A stretch of 64,000 bases of DNA, from positions 3,348,001 through 3,412,000 of the forward strand of contig CAWAGV010000002.1 of the NCBI GenBank assembly GCA_963781725.1, written 5' to 3'. The stretch comes from BOG-931 sp963781725 (lineage in GTDB: Bacteria > Pseudomonadota > Alphaproteobacteria > Rhizobiales > Xanthobacteraceae). Shown in pieces: positions 51,900 through 60,523 of this stretch. The notes under the pieces were generated by a model. The model was not told where the DNA came from. It searched no databases and was given only the letters and a program-made list of their open reading frames with translations. Made by a program: the position numbers and the translations under genes. Position 1 is the first letter of the stretch, and each line of letters starts with the position of its first letter.

Positions 51900-52369
51900 G
51901 CTCCCCGCCCAGGCCGCAATTCGCCTATGTCATCTATATCCGCACCACCGCCGAGAAGCTGTGGCACGCATTGGTGAACCCCGATCTCACCCGGCAATAC
52001 TGGGCCGGTACCTGGCAGGAGTCGGAATGGAAAGTCGGTGCGTCGTGGCGCATCATGATCCCGGACGGCCGCGTTGCGGATTCCGGCAAGATCATCGAGA
52101 TCGCCCCGCCGCACCGGCTCGTTCTCACCTGGCGTAATGAGTTCAGGCCGGAACTGCACAAGGAAGGTTATTCGCAGCTGACGTATCAGATCGAGCAGCA
52201 GGGCGAGATGGTCAGGTTTGCGCTGACCCATGAAATCGATTGGCCGGAATCCAAATTCATCGAAGCCGTCTCACAAGGCTGGCCGGCCATCCTGTCGAGC
52301 TTGAAGAGTCTGCTTGAGACCGGCAAATCGCTGGAGGCGACGCGGCGCTGGCCGGAGAACATGAAGTAA
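51896..52369 (+). CDS. SRPBCC/AHSA1-family protein 2
   Basis: A 157-residue paralogue: FAYVIYIRTTAEKLWHALVN, QYWAGTWQESEWKVGASWRI, SGKIIEIAPPHRLVLTW, and QGWPAILSSLKSLLETGKSL. Coupled to the previous gene by ATGA and to the next by TAATG. Divergence between the three copies suggests different ligands or a heteromer. Confidence 0.9.
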   Translation: MSSPPRPQFAYVIYIRTTAEKLWHALVNPDLTRQYWAGTWQESEWKVGASWRIMIPDGRVADSGKIIEIAPPHRLVLTWRNEFRPELHKEGYSQLTYQIEQQGEMVRFALTHEIDWPESKFIEAVSQGWPAILSSLKSLLETGKSLEATRRWPENMK

Positions 52370-52863
52370 TGGCCAAGTTCGAGCCGAAGACGGTCTATGT
52401 GACCTACATCGCCTCGACGCCGGAAAAGATCTGGCAGGCGCTGACCTCGTCCGAGTTTACCCGGAAGTACTTCTGGGATCGCGATATCGAGATCGAGCCA
52501 AAACGCGGGGGCGCCTTCGCGCTGAAACTTCCCGACGGCCGTATCAATGTGCGCGGCAAGGTCCTCGAATGGGATCCGCCGCGCGCACTGAAGATCACCT
52601 GGAAGGTCGAATGGCCGGAGGAGTTCAGCAGGCTGCCGGAGTGTCTCGTCTGCTACGAGATCGCGCAAGCCGGTGATGCCGTTCGCCTCACCATGACGGA
52701 ATCGCACTCGTGGAACGTGCCGGAAGCCATTCTGTCGGGTGGCCGTTCCGGCTGGCCTGCGGTCATCTCAAGTCTGAAAAGCCTGCTCGAAACCGGCAAG
52801 CCGCTATCTGTCGCGGTGGAGCCATCGCGAGAGATGATAGAGGCGATCAAAAGCCTGCGATGA
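52369..52863 (+). CDS. SRPBCC/AHSA1-family protein 3
   Basis: A 164-residue paralogue: KTVYVTYIASTPEKIWQALT, FDP-like strand replaced by RKYFWDRDIEIEPKRGGAFA, GKVLEWDPPRALKITW and SGWPAVISSLKSLLETGKPL. It ends IKSLR-stop at 52863, directly against the stop of the convergent korB gene, inside a palindrome that also encodes the last codons of that gene. Confidence 0.9.
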   Translation: MAKFEPKTVYVTYIASTPEKIWQALTSSEFTRKYFWDRDIEIEPKRGGAFALKLPDGRINVRGKVLEWDPPRALKITWKVEWPEEFSRLPECLVCYEIAQAGDAVRLTMTESHSWNVPEAILSGGRSGWPAVISSLKSLLETGKPLSVAVEPSREMIEAIKSLR

Positions 52864-52875
52864 TCAGCGCAGGCT
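52852..52875. terminator. Palindrome across two abutting convergent stop codons
   Basis: AGCCTGCG (52852-52859), 8-base loop containing TGATCA, CGCAGGCT (52868-52875). The stem is made of the last codons of both genes, which as a result both end Ser-Leu-Arg-stop. On the minus strand it is followed by TTTTG, so it can terminate the oxidoreductase operon. Confidence 0.6.
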
Positions 52876-53920
52876 GGCGTTGATCTTGTCCAGCGCCGCC
52901 GATCCCGGACAAAGCTCTTTCTCGTCCATCGTATTCAGCGCGGTCTCGACCGTGTTCAGGTGGCCGTGCAGGTCCTCGGCTTCCTCGGCCACGTAAAGCA
53001 GACCGGTGACGATCTGCCCTTTGGCGGCGTGGTGTTGCAGGAAGCTCATCGCCGCGAGCCGGTCATGCACGTCGTATTCGGAATTGAGCTTGCGCAGCGC
53101 GATCGTCGTGCCGTCGTGTTGCTCGACCATTTCGACGGTCCCGGGCGCGTAATCGACGCGGATCGGTGCGCGGCCGGTCATGAAATCGAGGAAATTCACG
53201 GCTTCGTTGTGCTCGCGCACATAGTCGAAGCTCTTGGTCGATCCCGCGTGATTGTTGAATGCGACGCAGGGCGAGATCACGTCGACGAACGACGCGCCCT
53301 CGTGCTCTATCGCCGCCTTGATCAGCGGGACGAGTTGCTTTTTGTCGCCGGAGAACGAACGGGCGACGAAGGTCGCGCCGAGCTGCAAGGCGATGCTGAC
53401 CATATCGATGGCGCTGTCGGTATTGGCGACGCCGCGTTTGGATTTCGAGCCGCGGTCGGCGGTGGCGGAAAACTGCCCCTTGGTCAGGCCATACACGCCG
53501 TTGTTCTCGACGATGTAGGTCATGTTGACGCCACGGCGCATGCAGTGGGCGAACTGGCCGAAGCCGATCGAGGCGGAGTCGCCGTCGCCGGACACGCCGA
53601 GATAGATCAGGTCGCGGTTGGCGAGGTTCGCCCCGGTCAGCACGGAGGGCATGCGGCCGTGCACGGAATTAAAGCCGTGCGACGCGTTGAGGAAATAATC
53701 CGGCGTCTTCGACGAGCAACCAATGCCGGAGATCTTTGCCACCTTGTGCGGCTCGATCGAGAGCTCGAAGCAGGCCTCGATGATCGAGGCGGTGATCGAA
53801 GTCGTGGCCGCAGCCGGCGCACAGCGTCGAGATCTTGCCCTCGTAGTCGCGGTGCGTATAGCCGAGTGCATTCTTCGGCAGTTCCGGATGATGGAATTTC
53901 GGTTTGACGACGTAAGTCAT
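52864..53920 (-). pseudogene. korB: 2-oxoacid:ferredoxin oxidoreductase beta subunit, one-base frameshift
   Basis: From ATG 53920 the frame gives a proper start (MTYVVKPKFHHPELPKNALG ... ISTLCAGCGHD) and then shifts at an extra base (A at 53799/53800 on the plus strand). The rest, from SITASIIEACFELSIEPHKV to the end at 52864, is in another frame and is complete: cluster Cys in CAGCGHD and GIGCSSKTPDYFLNASHG, TPP site VSGDGDSASIGFGQ with ENNGVYGLTKGQ. Without the extra base the product is 351 residues, normal. It binds thiamine pyrophosphate and a 4Fe-4S cluster. ATG overlaps the korA stop (ATGA). Sequencing error is a real possibility because everything else looks intact. Confidence 0.88.
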
Positions 53921-55749
53921 GACACCACCTTTCGCAGCGGCGTAACTTTGAGAGCATCGAGATGGTCGCCGACGGCGCGGGCGATAAAGCGTGCGGTGAT
54001 CGGCGTGCCGTCGTAGTGCAGGACCGGGACGAGGCGTACCGGGTCGATGCCGCATTCGTTGACGATGAGCGAGCGCAATTGCGCGTCGCGATTCTGCTCG
54101 ACTACGAAAACGAAGTCATGATCGGCAATAAAGCTCGCGACGCTCGAATGGAACGGGAAAGCGCGCACCCGCAGCCGATCGAGATACTGGCCGCGTGCTT
54201 CAAGCATCTGGATGGCTTCGTCCATCGCCGGGGCGGTGGAGCCGAAATAGATCACGCCGTATTTGGTCGGCTTCGACGCGTTGGCCAGCAGCGGACGCGG
54301 CACCAGGTCCTTCGCGGTGTCGAATTTGCGCAGCAGGCGCTGCATGTTGTCCTGATAAGCCGCGCCCTCCTCGGTGTAACGCGCATAGCGGTCACGCGAG
54401 GTGCCGCGGGTGAAGAACGAGCCTTTGGACGGGTTGGTGCCGGGATAAGTGCGGTACGGGATGCCGTCGCCGTCGACATCGAGATAGCGGCCGAAGTCGG
54501 CGCCGGCGTCGAGCATCGCGGACGTCATGACCTTGCCGCGGTCGTATTTTTTCGAGTCGTCCCAGGTCAGCGGCCGGCACAGCCGATGATTCATGCCGAT
54601 ATCGAGATCGAGCAGCATGAACACTGGCGTCTGCAGCCGGTCGGCGAGATCGAAGCTTATTGCGCCGAACTCGAAGCATTCCGCCGGATCCTCGGGAAAC
54701 AGGACGACGTGCTTGGTATCGCCATGTGATGCATAGGCGCAGGAGATGATGTCGGTCTGCTGCGTCCGTGTCGGCATGCCGGTGGACGGACCGGCGCGCT
54801 GCACGTCGAATACGACGGCCGGAATTTCGGCGAAGTAAGCCAGCCCGAGGAATTCCTGCATCAGCGAAATGCCGGGACCCGAGGTCGCCGTAAATGCACG
54901 GGCGCCGTTCCAGCCGGCGCCGATCACGATGCCGATCGAGGCGAGTTCGTCTTCAGCCTGAACGATGGCGAATTTGTTCCTGTTGTCGGTGTCGACGCGC
55001 AACCGGTTGCAATAGCGCATGAAGGCCTCGGCGAGCGAGGACGACGGCGTGATCGGATACCACGCGCATACCGTGGCGCCACCGTAGACGGCGCCAAGCG
55101 CTGCAGCCGCATTGCCCTCGACAAAAATCCGGTCGCCGACCGCATCCGAGCGCTTCAGCCGCAGACCGATCGGGTGATCGAGATTCATCGTCGCCCAGTC
55201 GCGGCCGAGATGCAGCGCGTGCTTGTTGGCGTCGAACAGCTTCTCTTTGCCCTTGTATTGCTCGCCGATCAGCTTCTCGATCTCGGCAACGTCCATGTCG
55301 AGCAATGCCGACAGTGCGCCGACATAGATGATGTTCTTGAAAAGCTGGCGTTGCCGCGGATCGGTGTATTCGCGGTTGCAGATCGCGGTGAGGGGAACGC
55401 CGATGACGGTAATGTCGTCACGGAACTTCGACTTCGGCATCGGCTTGGTGGAGTCGTAAAGCAGATATCCGCCCGGCTCGATGCCGGCGATGTCCTTGTC
55501 CCAGGTCTGCGGGTTCATCGCGACCATCATGTCGGTGCCGCCGCGGGCGCCAAGATGGCCGTCGCCCGATACGCGCACTTCGTACCAGGTCGGCAGGCCC
55601 TGGATGTTCGACGGGAAGATATTGCGCGGGGCGACCGGGATGCCCATGCGCAGGATAGCGCGTGCGAACAACTCGTTGGCGCTCGCGGAGCCCGAGCCGT
55701 TGACGTTGGCAAATCGGATGACGAAGTCGTTTACGCTTTCGAGTGGCAT
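53917..55749 (-). CDS. korA: 2-oxoacid:ferredoxin oxidoreductase, fused gamma-alpha subunit
   Basis: A 610-residue protein. Residues about 10-190 are the gamma domain (FVIRFANVNGSGSASANELF, then KDIAGIEPGGYLLYDSTKPM). The alpha/pyrimidine-binding domain follows (AAAALGAVYGGATVCAWYPI, AEDELASIGIVIGAGWNGAR, TSGPGISLMQEFLGLAYFAE, GPSTGMPTRTQQTDI). The enzyme couples oxidative decarboxylation of a 2-oxoacid (probably 2-oxoglutarate) with ferredoxin. Overlaps the upstream Fe-S partner gene by 19 bases and korB by 4, so all three are translated together. Confidence 0.93.
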   Translation of the reverse strand: MPLESVNDFVIRFANVNGSGSASANELFARAILRMGIPVAPRNIFPSNIQGLPTWYEVRVSGDGHLGARGGTDMMVAMNPQTWDKDIAGIEPGGYLLYDSTKPMPKSKFRDDITVIGVPLTAICNREYTDPRQRQLFKNIIYVGALSALLDMDVAEIEKLIGEQYKGKEKLFDANKHALHLGRDWATMNLDHPIGLRLKRSDAVGDRIFVEGNAAAALGAVYGGATVCAWYPITPSSSLAEAFMRYCNRLRVDTDNRNKFAIVQAEDELASIGIVIGAGWNGARAFTATSGPGISLMQEFLGLAYFAEIPAVVFDVQRAGPSTGMPTRTQQTDIISCAYASHGDTKHVVLFPEDPAECFEFGAISFDLADRLQTPVFMLLDLDIGMNHRLCRPLTWDDSKKYDRGKVMTSAMLDAGADFGRYLDVDGDGIPYRTYPGTNPSKGSFFTRGTSRDRYARYTEEGAAYQDNMQRLLRKFDTAKDLVPRPLLANASKPTKYGVIYFGSTAPAMDEAIQMLEARGQYLDRLRVRAFPFHSSVASFIADHDFVFVVEQNRDAQLRSLIVNECGIDPVRLVPVLHYDGTPITARFIARAVGDHLDALKVTPLRKVVS

Positions 55750-57521
55750 GCTTGTTCCGCGTGAGTCATATCGATGAGATATTTCTGCATGTCCCAGGCA
55801 CCGGTGGGGCAGCGCTCGGCGCACAGCCCACAATGCAGGCAGACGTCCTCGTCCTTCACCATGACGCGGCCGGTCTTGAGGCTGTTGCCGATATAGAGGT
55901 CTTGCGTGAGGTTGTGGGCCGGCGCTTCCAGGCGCTTGCGCAGGTCGGCTTCCTCGCCGTTCTCGGTAAAGGTGATGCAGTCCATCGGGCAGATGTCGAC
56001 GCAGGCATCGCATTCGATGCAAAGCTGGCCGGTAAACACCGTCTGCACATCGCAGTTGAGACAGCGCTCGGCTTCTTTCAGAGCGAGTTCGACGTCGTAG
56101 CCGAGTTCGACCTCCGCCTTGATGTCGCGCAGCGCCACGACCTTCTCGCGATGCGGCACCCGGTATCGCTTATCGAGCGTGATCTCGTTGTCGTAGGACC
56201 ACTCGTGAATGCCCATCTTCTGGCTGGATATCGCCATGTCCGGCGCCGGCCGCACATTGACGTCCTCGCCGCGGCAGAAGCGGTCGATCGAGATCGCCGC
56301 TTCGCGGCCGTGCGCCACCGCCCAGATGATATTTTTCGGGCCGAACGCGGCGTCGCCGCCGAAGAACACCTTGGGGTTCGTCGATGCCATCGTTTTCGGA
56401 TCGACCTTGGGCATATCCCATTTGTCGAATTCGAGGCCGCAGTCACGTTCGATCCACGGGAAAGAGTTCTCCTGGCCGACCGCGACCAGCACGTCGTCGC
56501 ACGGAATGTGCTGATCAGGTTCTCCGGTCGGTACCAGGTCGCGGCGGCCCTTGGCGTCGCGAACGGCTTTCACCTTCTGGAACATCACGCCGGTGAGCTT
56601 GCCGTTCTCATGGGTGAATTCTTTCGGCACGAGGAAATTGAGGATCGGAATATCCTCGTGCATGGCGTCTTCTTTTTCCCAAGGCGACGCCTTCATCTCT
56701 TCAAAGCCGGAACGGACGACCACTTTGACGTCCTCGCCGCCGAGCCGGCGCGAGGAGCGGCAGCAGTCCATTGCGGTATTGCCGCCGCCGAGCACGATGA
56801 CGCGCTTGCCGATCGAAGTGATGTGGCCGAACGACACGCTCGACAGCCAATCGATGCCGATGTGGATATTCTTGGCCGCTTCCTTGCGTCCCGGAATATC
56901 GAGATCGCGGCCGCGTGGTGCGCCGCAGCCGACGAAAACCGCATCGTAGTTTTCGGCCAACAGCGCTTTCATGCTGTCGATGCGCTTGTTGCCGATGAAC
57001 TCGATACCGAGATTGAGGATGTAGTTGCATTCCTCATCGATCACGCTTTCCGGCAAACGGAATTTCGGAATCTGCGTGCGCATCATGCCGCCGGATTTCG
57101 GATCCTGATCGAACACGACGCACTCGTAGCCCATCGGGGCAAGGTCCCGCGCCACGGCGAGCGAGGCAGGTCCGCCGCCCACGAACGCGATGCGCTTGCC
57201 GTTCTTGTTTTCGACGGGCTTTGGCAGCCGGTCCCTGATGTCATCCTTGAAGTCGGCGGCGACGCGCTTCAAGCGGCAGATCGCGACGGGCTCCGCCTCG
57301 ACGCGTCCGCGGCGGCACGCCGGCTCGCAAGGGCGGTCGCAGGTCCTCCCGAGAATTCCCGGAAAGACATTGGATTCCCAGTTGATCATGTAGGCGTCGC
57401 TGTAACGCCCGGCTGCGATCAAACGGATGTATTCAGGAACCGGCGTATGCGCCGGACAGGCCCACTGACAATCTACGACTTTATGGAAGTAGTCCGGGAC
57501 CGAGATGTCGGTAGGTTTCAT
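55731..57521 (-). CDS. FAD/NAD(P)H-dependent Fe-S oxidoreductase (GltD-like) with C-terminal ferredoxin domain
   Basis: A 596-residue protein. N-terminal Fe-S helical domain (VVDCQWACPAHTPVPEYIRL, GRTCDRPCEPACRRG), an FAD-binding Rossmann fold (RIAFVGGGPASLAVARDLA), an NAD(P) fold (RVIVLGGGNTAMDCCR), then two 4Fe-4S ferredoxin motifs near the end (CIECDACVDICPMDC and CLHCGLCAERCPTG). It resembles glutamate synthase small subunit fused to a ferredoxin. Next to korAB it probably passes electrons between NAD(P)H and the 2-oxoacid enzyme. ATG at 57521 has GAGGAAG upstream; longer upstream frame lacks support. Confidence 0.9.
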   Translation of the reverse strand: MKPTDISVPDYFHKVVDCQWACPAHTPVPEYIRLIAAGRYSDAYMINWESNVFPGILGRTCDRPCEPACRRGRVEAEPVAICRLKRVAADFKDDIRDRLPKPVENKNGKRIAFVGGGPASLAVARDLAPMGYECVVFDQDPKSGGMMRTQIPKFRLPESVIDEECNYILNLGIEFIGNKRIDSMKALLAENYDAVFVGCGAPRGRDLDIPGRKEAAKNIHIGIDWLSSVSFGHITSIGKRVIVLGGGNTAMDCCRSSRRLGGEDVKVVVRSGFEEMKASPWEKEDAMHEDIPILNFLVPKEFTHENGKLTGVMFQKVKAVRDAKGRRDLVPTGEPDQHIPCDDVLVAVGQENSFPWIERDCGLEFDKWDMPKVDPKTMASTNPKVFFGGDAAFGPKNIIWAVAHGREAAISIDRFCRGEDVNVRPAPDMAISSQKMGIHEWSYDNEITLDKRYRVPHREKVVALRDIKAEVELGYDVELALKEAERCLNCDVQTVFTGQLCIECDACVDICPMDCITFTENGEEADLRKRLEAPAHNLTQDLYIGNSLKTGRVMVKDEDVCLHCGLCAERCPTGAWDMQKYLIDMTHAEQACHSKA

Positions 57522-57853
57522 TGCTTCCTCTTGCACGCAGCAACCCGCTCTTGAAGTGGCGGTAAGCACGCTGCCGCGTGGATCAGGCTCCCTCTTGGCG
57601 GCCCCCGTAGCCAAAACCGGCCGGGATACTAGTCGAGGGAGGTGCCAATTTCTACCGCTTCTACTTGTTTTTACAAGGATTTGTGGGCTTTTCATGCCTA
57701 ACAAAAGCGCGACCGGCGAGGCCGCGCCGGCCGGCTTGGCGGGCACCGGATGAAATCTCCTAACTCGTTGAAATTAAGGGCTATATTCTCCCGGTGATGC
57801 ACCGACTTGATTTGGCCCCAAGGGGGCAGCCCATGATCGTGGTTTAATGCTGC
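57522..57853. other. Divergent intergenic region between the kor operon and atp12
   Basis: A 332-base gap without a gene I can support. It contains a small palindrome CTTGTTTTTACAAG (about 57665) and AT-rich patches near 57761-57790, where TATATT could be a -10 box for the plus-strand gene. No firm promoter pair could be assigned for either direction. Confidence 0.4.
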
Positions 57854-58612
57854 ATGCGCGAACTGTTTGAAATCGCCCCGGCCGAGAATCCGATGGAAGC
57901 GGCGCGCCGTGGCGCACGGCCGGTATTGCGCCGCCGCTTCTATGAAAACGCGACCGTGGCCGAGACACCGCAGGGCTTTGCCGTGCAACTCGACGGCAAG
58001 CCGGTGCATACGCCGGCACGACGCACGCTTTGCGCGCCAAGCCGTTCAATTGCGCAAGAACTCGCCGCGGAATGGAATGCGCAAACGGACGTGATTGATC
58101 CGGCAAAAATGCCGCTCACGCGATTGGCGAATGCGATCATTGACGGTGTTGTCGATGCGCCGCAGCCGGTGGCGGCGGAAGTCGAGAAATATCTGGCCTC
58201 CGACATGCTGTTTTACCGCGCCGGCTCGCCCAATGGTCTTGTCGAACGCCAGGCCAGGCACTGGGATCCGATTTTGCAGTGGGCGCGCGACACGCTCGGC
58301 GCGAAATTCGTGTTAAGCGAGGGCGTTGTTCATGTCGCGCAATCCGACGCCGCGCTTTCGGCGGCGCGTGCCGCAATTCCTGCCGATCCATGGCGTCTGG
58401 GGGCCATCAACGTCATCACCACACTGACGGGCTCCGCGTTGATCGCGCTGGCCGTCGCCAGCGGGCATCTTTCTGCCGATGCCGCCTGGCAGGCGGCTCA
58501 CGTCGACGAAGACTGGAATATGGAGCAATGGGGCCGCGACGAGATGGCCATGCAGCGGCGCAATTTTCGCCATGCGGAATTTCAGGCCGCCGCGCGCCTG
58601 TTACACGCTTAG
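57854..58612 (+). CDS. ATP12 family F1-ATPase assembly chaperone
   Basis: A 252-residue protein of the ATP12 family, found in alphaproteobacteria and mitochondria, which chaperones the F1 alpha subunit. Conserved segments: RRRFYENATVAETPQGFAVQ, LDGKPVHTPARRTLCAPS, EWNAQTDVIDPAKMPLTRLA and the final AHVDEDWNMEQWGRDEMAM. No ATP synthase gene is adjacent. No clear ribosome site. Convergent with moaA, 21 bases between stops. Confidence 0.92.
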   Translation: MRELFEIAPAENPMEAARRGARPVLRRRFYENATVAETPQGFAVQLDGKPVHTPARRTLCAPSRSIAQELAAEWNAQTDVIDPAKMPLTRLANAIIDGVVDAPQPVAAEVEKYLASDMLFYRAGSPNGLVERQARHWDPILQWARDTLGAKFVLSEGVVHVAQSDAALSAARAAIPADPWRLGAINVITTLTGSALIALAVASGHLSADAAWQAAHVDEDWNMEQWGRDEMAMQRRNFRHAEFQAAARLLHA

Positions 58613-58633
58613 TGTGGCAAATGTGAATCCGGA

Positions 58634-59677
58634 CTAGCCGCCGGTCATGCTCATGTGGCGCGACAGCGCCGGCCGCTGGTGGCGGCGGTCGATGATGAAG
58701 TCGTGGCCCTTCGGCTTGCGGCCAATCGCCTCGTCGATCGCGGCATTAAGCAGTTCGTTGCCTTCGGAGGCGCGCAGCGGTTTGCGCAGGTCCGCGGCGT
58801 CTTCCTGACCCAGGCACATATAAAGCGTACCGGTGCAGGTGACCCGCACGCGATTGCAGGATTCGCAGAAATTGTGGGTCAGCGGCGTGATAAAGCCCAA
58901 CCGACCGCCGGTCTCGTTGACGCGCACATAGCGCGCCGGACCGCCGGTCTGGTAATCGATGTCGGAAAGGCCATAGCGTTCGGCCAGCCGCGCACGAACG
59001 ATGGACAGCGGCAAATACTGGTCGAGACGGCCTTCGCCAACCTCGCCGAGCGGCATCACCTCGATCAGCGTCAGGTCCATGCCGCGGCTGTGCGCCCATT
59101 CGATAAGCTGCGGAAATTCGTCCTCGTTGACGCCTTTGAGCGCGACCGTGTTGATCTTGATCTTCAGTCCGGCAGCTTGTGCGGCATCGATACCGGCCAG
59201 CACATCCTTGAGCGAACCCCAACGGGTGATGGCCCGGAACTTGTCGGCGTCAAGCGTGTCCAGTGACAGGTTGATCCGCCGGATTCCGGCTGCTTTGAGC
59301 TCGGCGGCATATTTCGCAAGCTGCGAACCATTGGTGGTCAGCGTCAGTTCGTCGAGGTCGCCGGTTTGCAGGTGGCGTGACAGCGAAGAGACGAGGGTCA
59401 TGATGCCGCGCCGGACCAGCGGTTCACCGCCGGTGAGGCGCAGCTTGCGTACGCCGCGCGCGACGAATGCCGAACACAGCCTGTCGAGTTCTTCGAGGGA
59501 CAACAGGTCGGCCTTCGGCAGGAAGGTCATGTTTTCCGCCATGCAATAGACGCAGCGGAAATCGCAACGGTCGGTCACCGAGACACGCAAATAGGTAATG
59601 TCGCGGCCGAACGGATCGACCAATAGCGGCCGCGCGGTCGCGTCCAATTCCTGCTGATGTGAGCCGTTTGTGGTCAT
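58634..59677 (-). CDS. moaA: GTP 3',8-cyclase MoaA
   Basis: A 347-residue radical SAM enzyme for the first step of molybdenum cofactor synthesis. The SAM cluster is C38, C42, C45 (CDFRCVYC). The C-terminal second cluster is in FCESCNRVRVTCTG, and the C-terminal GG tail (MSMTGG) needed for activity is present. Normal length. No other moa gene is in the window. Confidence 0.97.
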   Translation of the reverse strand: MTTNGSHQQELDATARPLLVDPFGRDITYLRVSVTDRCDFRCVYCMAENMTFLPKADLLSLEELDRLCSAFVARGVRKLRLTGGEPLVRRGIMTLVSSLSRHLQTGDLDELTLTTNGSQLAKYAAELKAAGIRRINLSLDTLDADKFRAITRWGSLKDVLAGIDAAQAAGLKIKINTVALKGVNEDEFPQLIEWAHSRGMDLTLIEVMPLGEVGEGRLDQYLPLSIVRARLAERYGLSDIDYQTGGPARYVRVNETGGRLGFITPLTHNFCESCNRVRVTCTGTLYMCLGQEDAADLRKPLRASEGNELLNAAIDEAIGRKPKGHDFIIDRRHQRPALSRHMSMTGG

Positions 59678-59827
59678 TTCCGGACGCTTTCACGCTGCCC
59701 GTCGGCAAGCGTTTCGCGACACCTCTCCATCACAGCGGGCGGTTGGTCCCACCTGTAGATAAGCGGGAATTGTGCCGGATAAAGCCCTGATCGTCCAGGA
59801 ATTCCGGCTGTTTGCAGCCTGGATGAA

Positions 59828-60322
59828 TTATTGCTGCGGCGGCGGCGGGAACGGCGGGGGCTGCCCGGGCGGCGGCGGCGCTGCCTGAACCCGATGCGGT
59901 TTCGGCGTCGGTCTCGGGACCGGCCTGCTGCGCGGCGGAGGTCCGGCCGGTTGCAGCACGACGGTGAGCGGGTTCGGGGTGAGCGTCGGGGGAGCGCTCT
60001 CGAACAGCGAATGCTCCCCTGGGTTACCGGCGCCGATCTGCACTGTCTGTGGCAGGAAGCCGTTCTTCGAGAACGAGACCGCCTGGCTCTGTGGCTGCAA
60101 GGCGAGCGAGCAGGGGGTCTGACAGGTCTGTCCCTGCCCGGTCCGCACATCGGCGCCCTGGGGCTGAGACTCGAATTGCATCGTGACAAGCTGAGGAGTG
60201 GATTTGCCGACACTCATCCAGTCCGGCACCCACGATGGCGTCGATGAGCAGGCTGCCAAAGCGGCGCTCATCGCAACAGTGGCGGCACTTACGACGAACC
60301 GTACGCGGAACATTGACCCCAT
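59828..60322 (-). CDS. Proline-rich lipoprotein with PEGA-like domain
   Basis: A 164-residue lipoprotein: signal peptide ending in lipobox LAAC (Cys about residue 25), a short beta-rich domain (VTMQFESQPQGADVRTGQGQ, TCQTPCSLALQ, VSFSKNGFLPQTVQI) of PEGA type, and a C-terminal tail of Pro/Arg/Gln (about residues 122-164, ending PPPFPPPPQQ). Probably anchored in the outer membrane with the tail reaching into the peptidoglycan layer. A second ATG three codons in (MFRVRF) is possible. Function unknown. Confidence 0.8.
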   Translation of the reverse strand: MGSMFRVRFVVSAATVAMSAALAACSSTPSWVPDWMSVGKSTPQLVTMQFESQPQGADVRTGQGQTCQTPCSLALQPQSQAVSFSKNGFLPQTVQIGAGNPGEHSLFESAPPTLTPNPLTVVLQPAGPPPRSRPVPRPTPKPHRVQAAPPPPGQPPPFPPPPQQ

Positions 60323-60523
60323 CCGTCCTGGCGCGAACCTAAGCCGGTCGGCTCCATTGGTAAAGCCTGATGCGGAGGTGCGACGGCCGACAGCTTTGGA
60401 CCGTGGCGAACCAATGTTGCGGCAGATCCTTCGCCGCTACAAAAAAGAACAGCGATGACAAATAGTTATTCTGCCGCCGCAACCGTTCGATACCGGCGCG
60501 CCGATCGGGCGGATTAACCTTAA

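Noticed and set aside
55743..57554. A 603-codon plus-strand frame opposite the GltD-like gene
   Set aside because: The minus-strand gene has clear FAD, NAD and Fe-S motifs; the plus frame has none.
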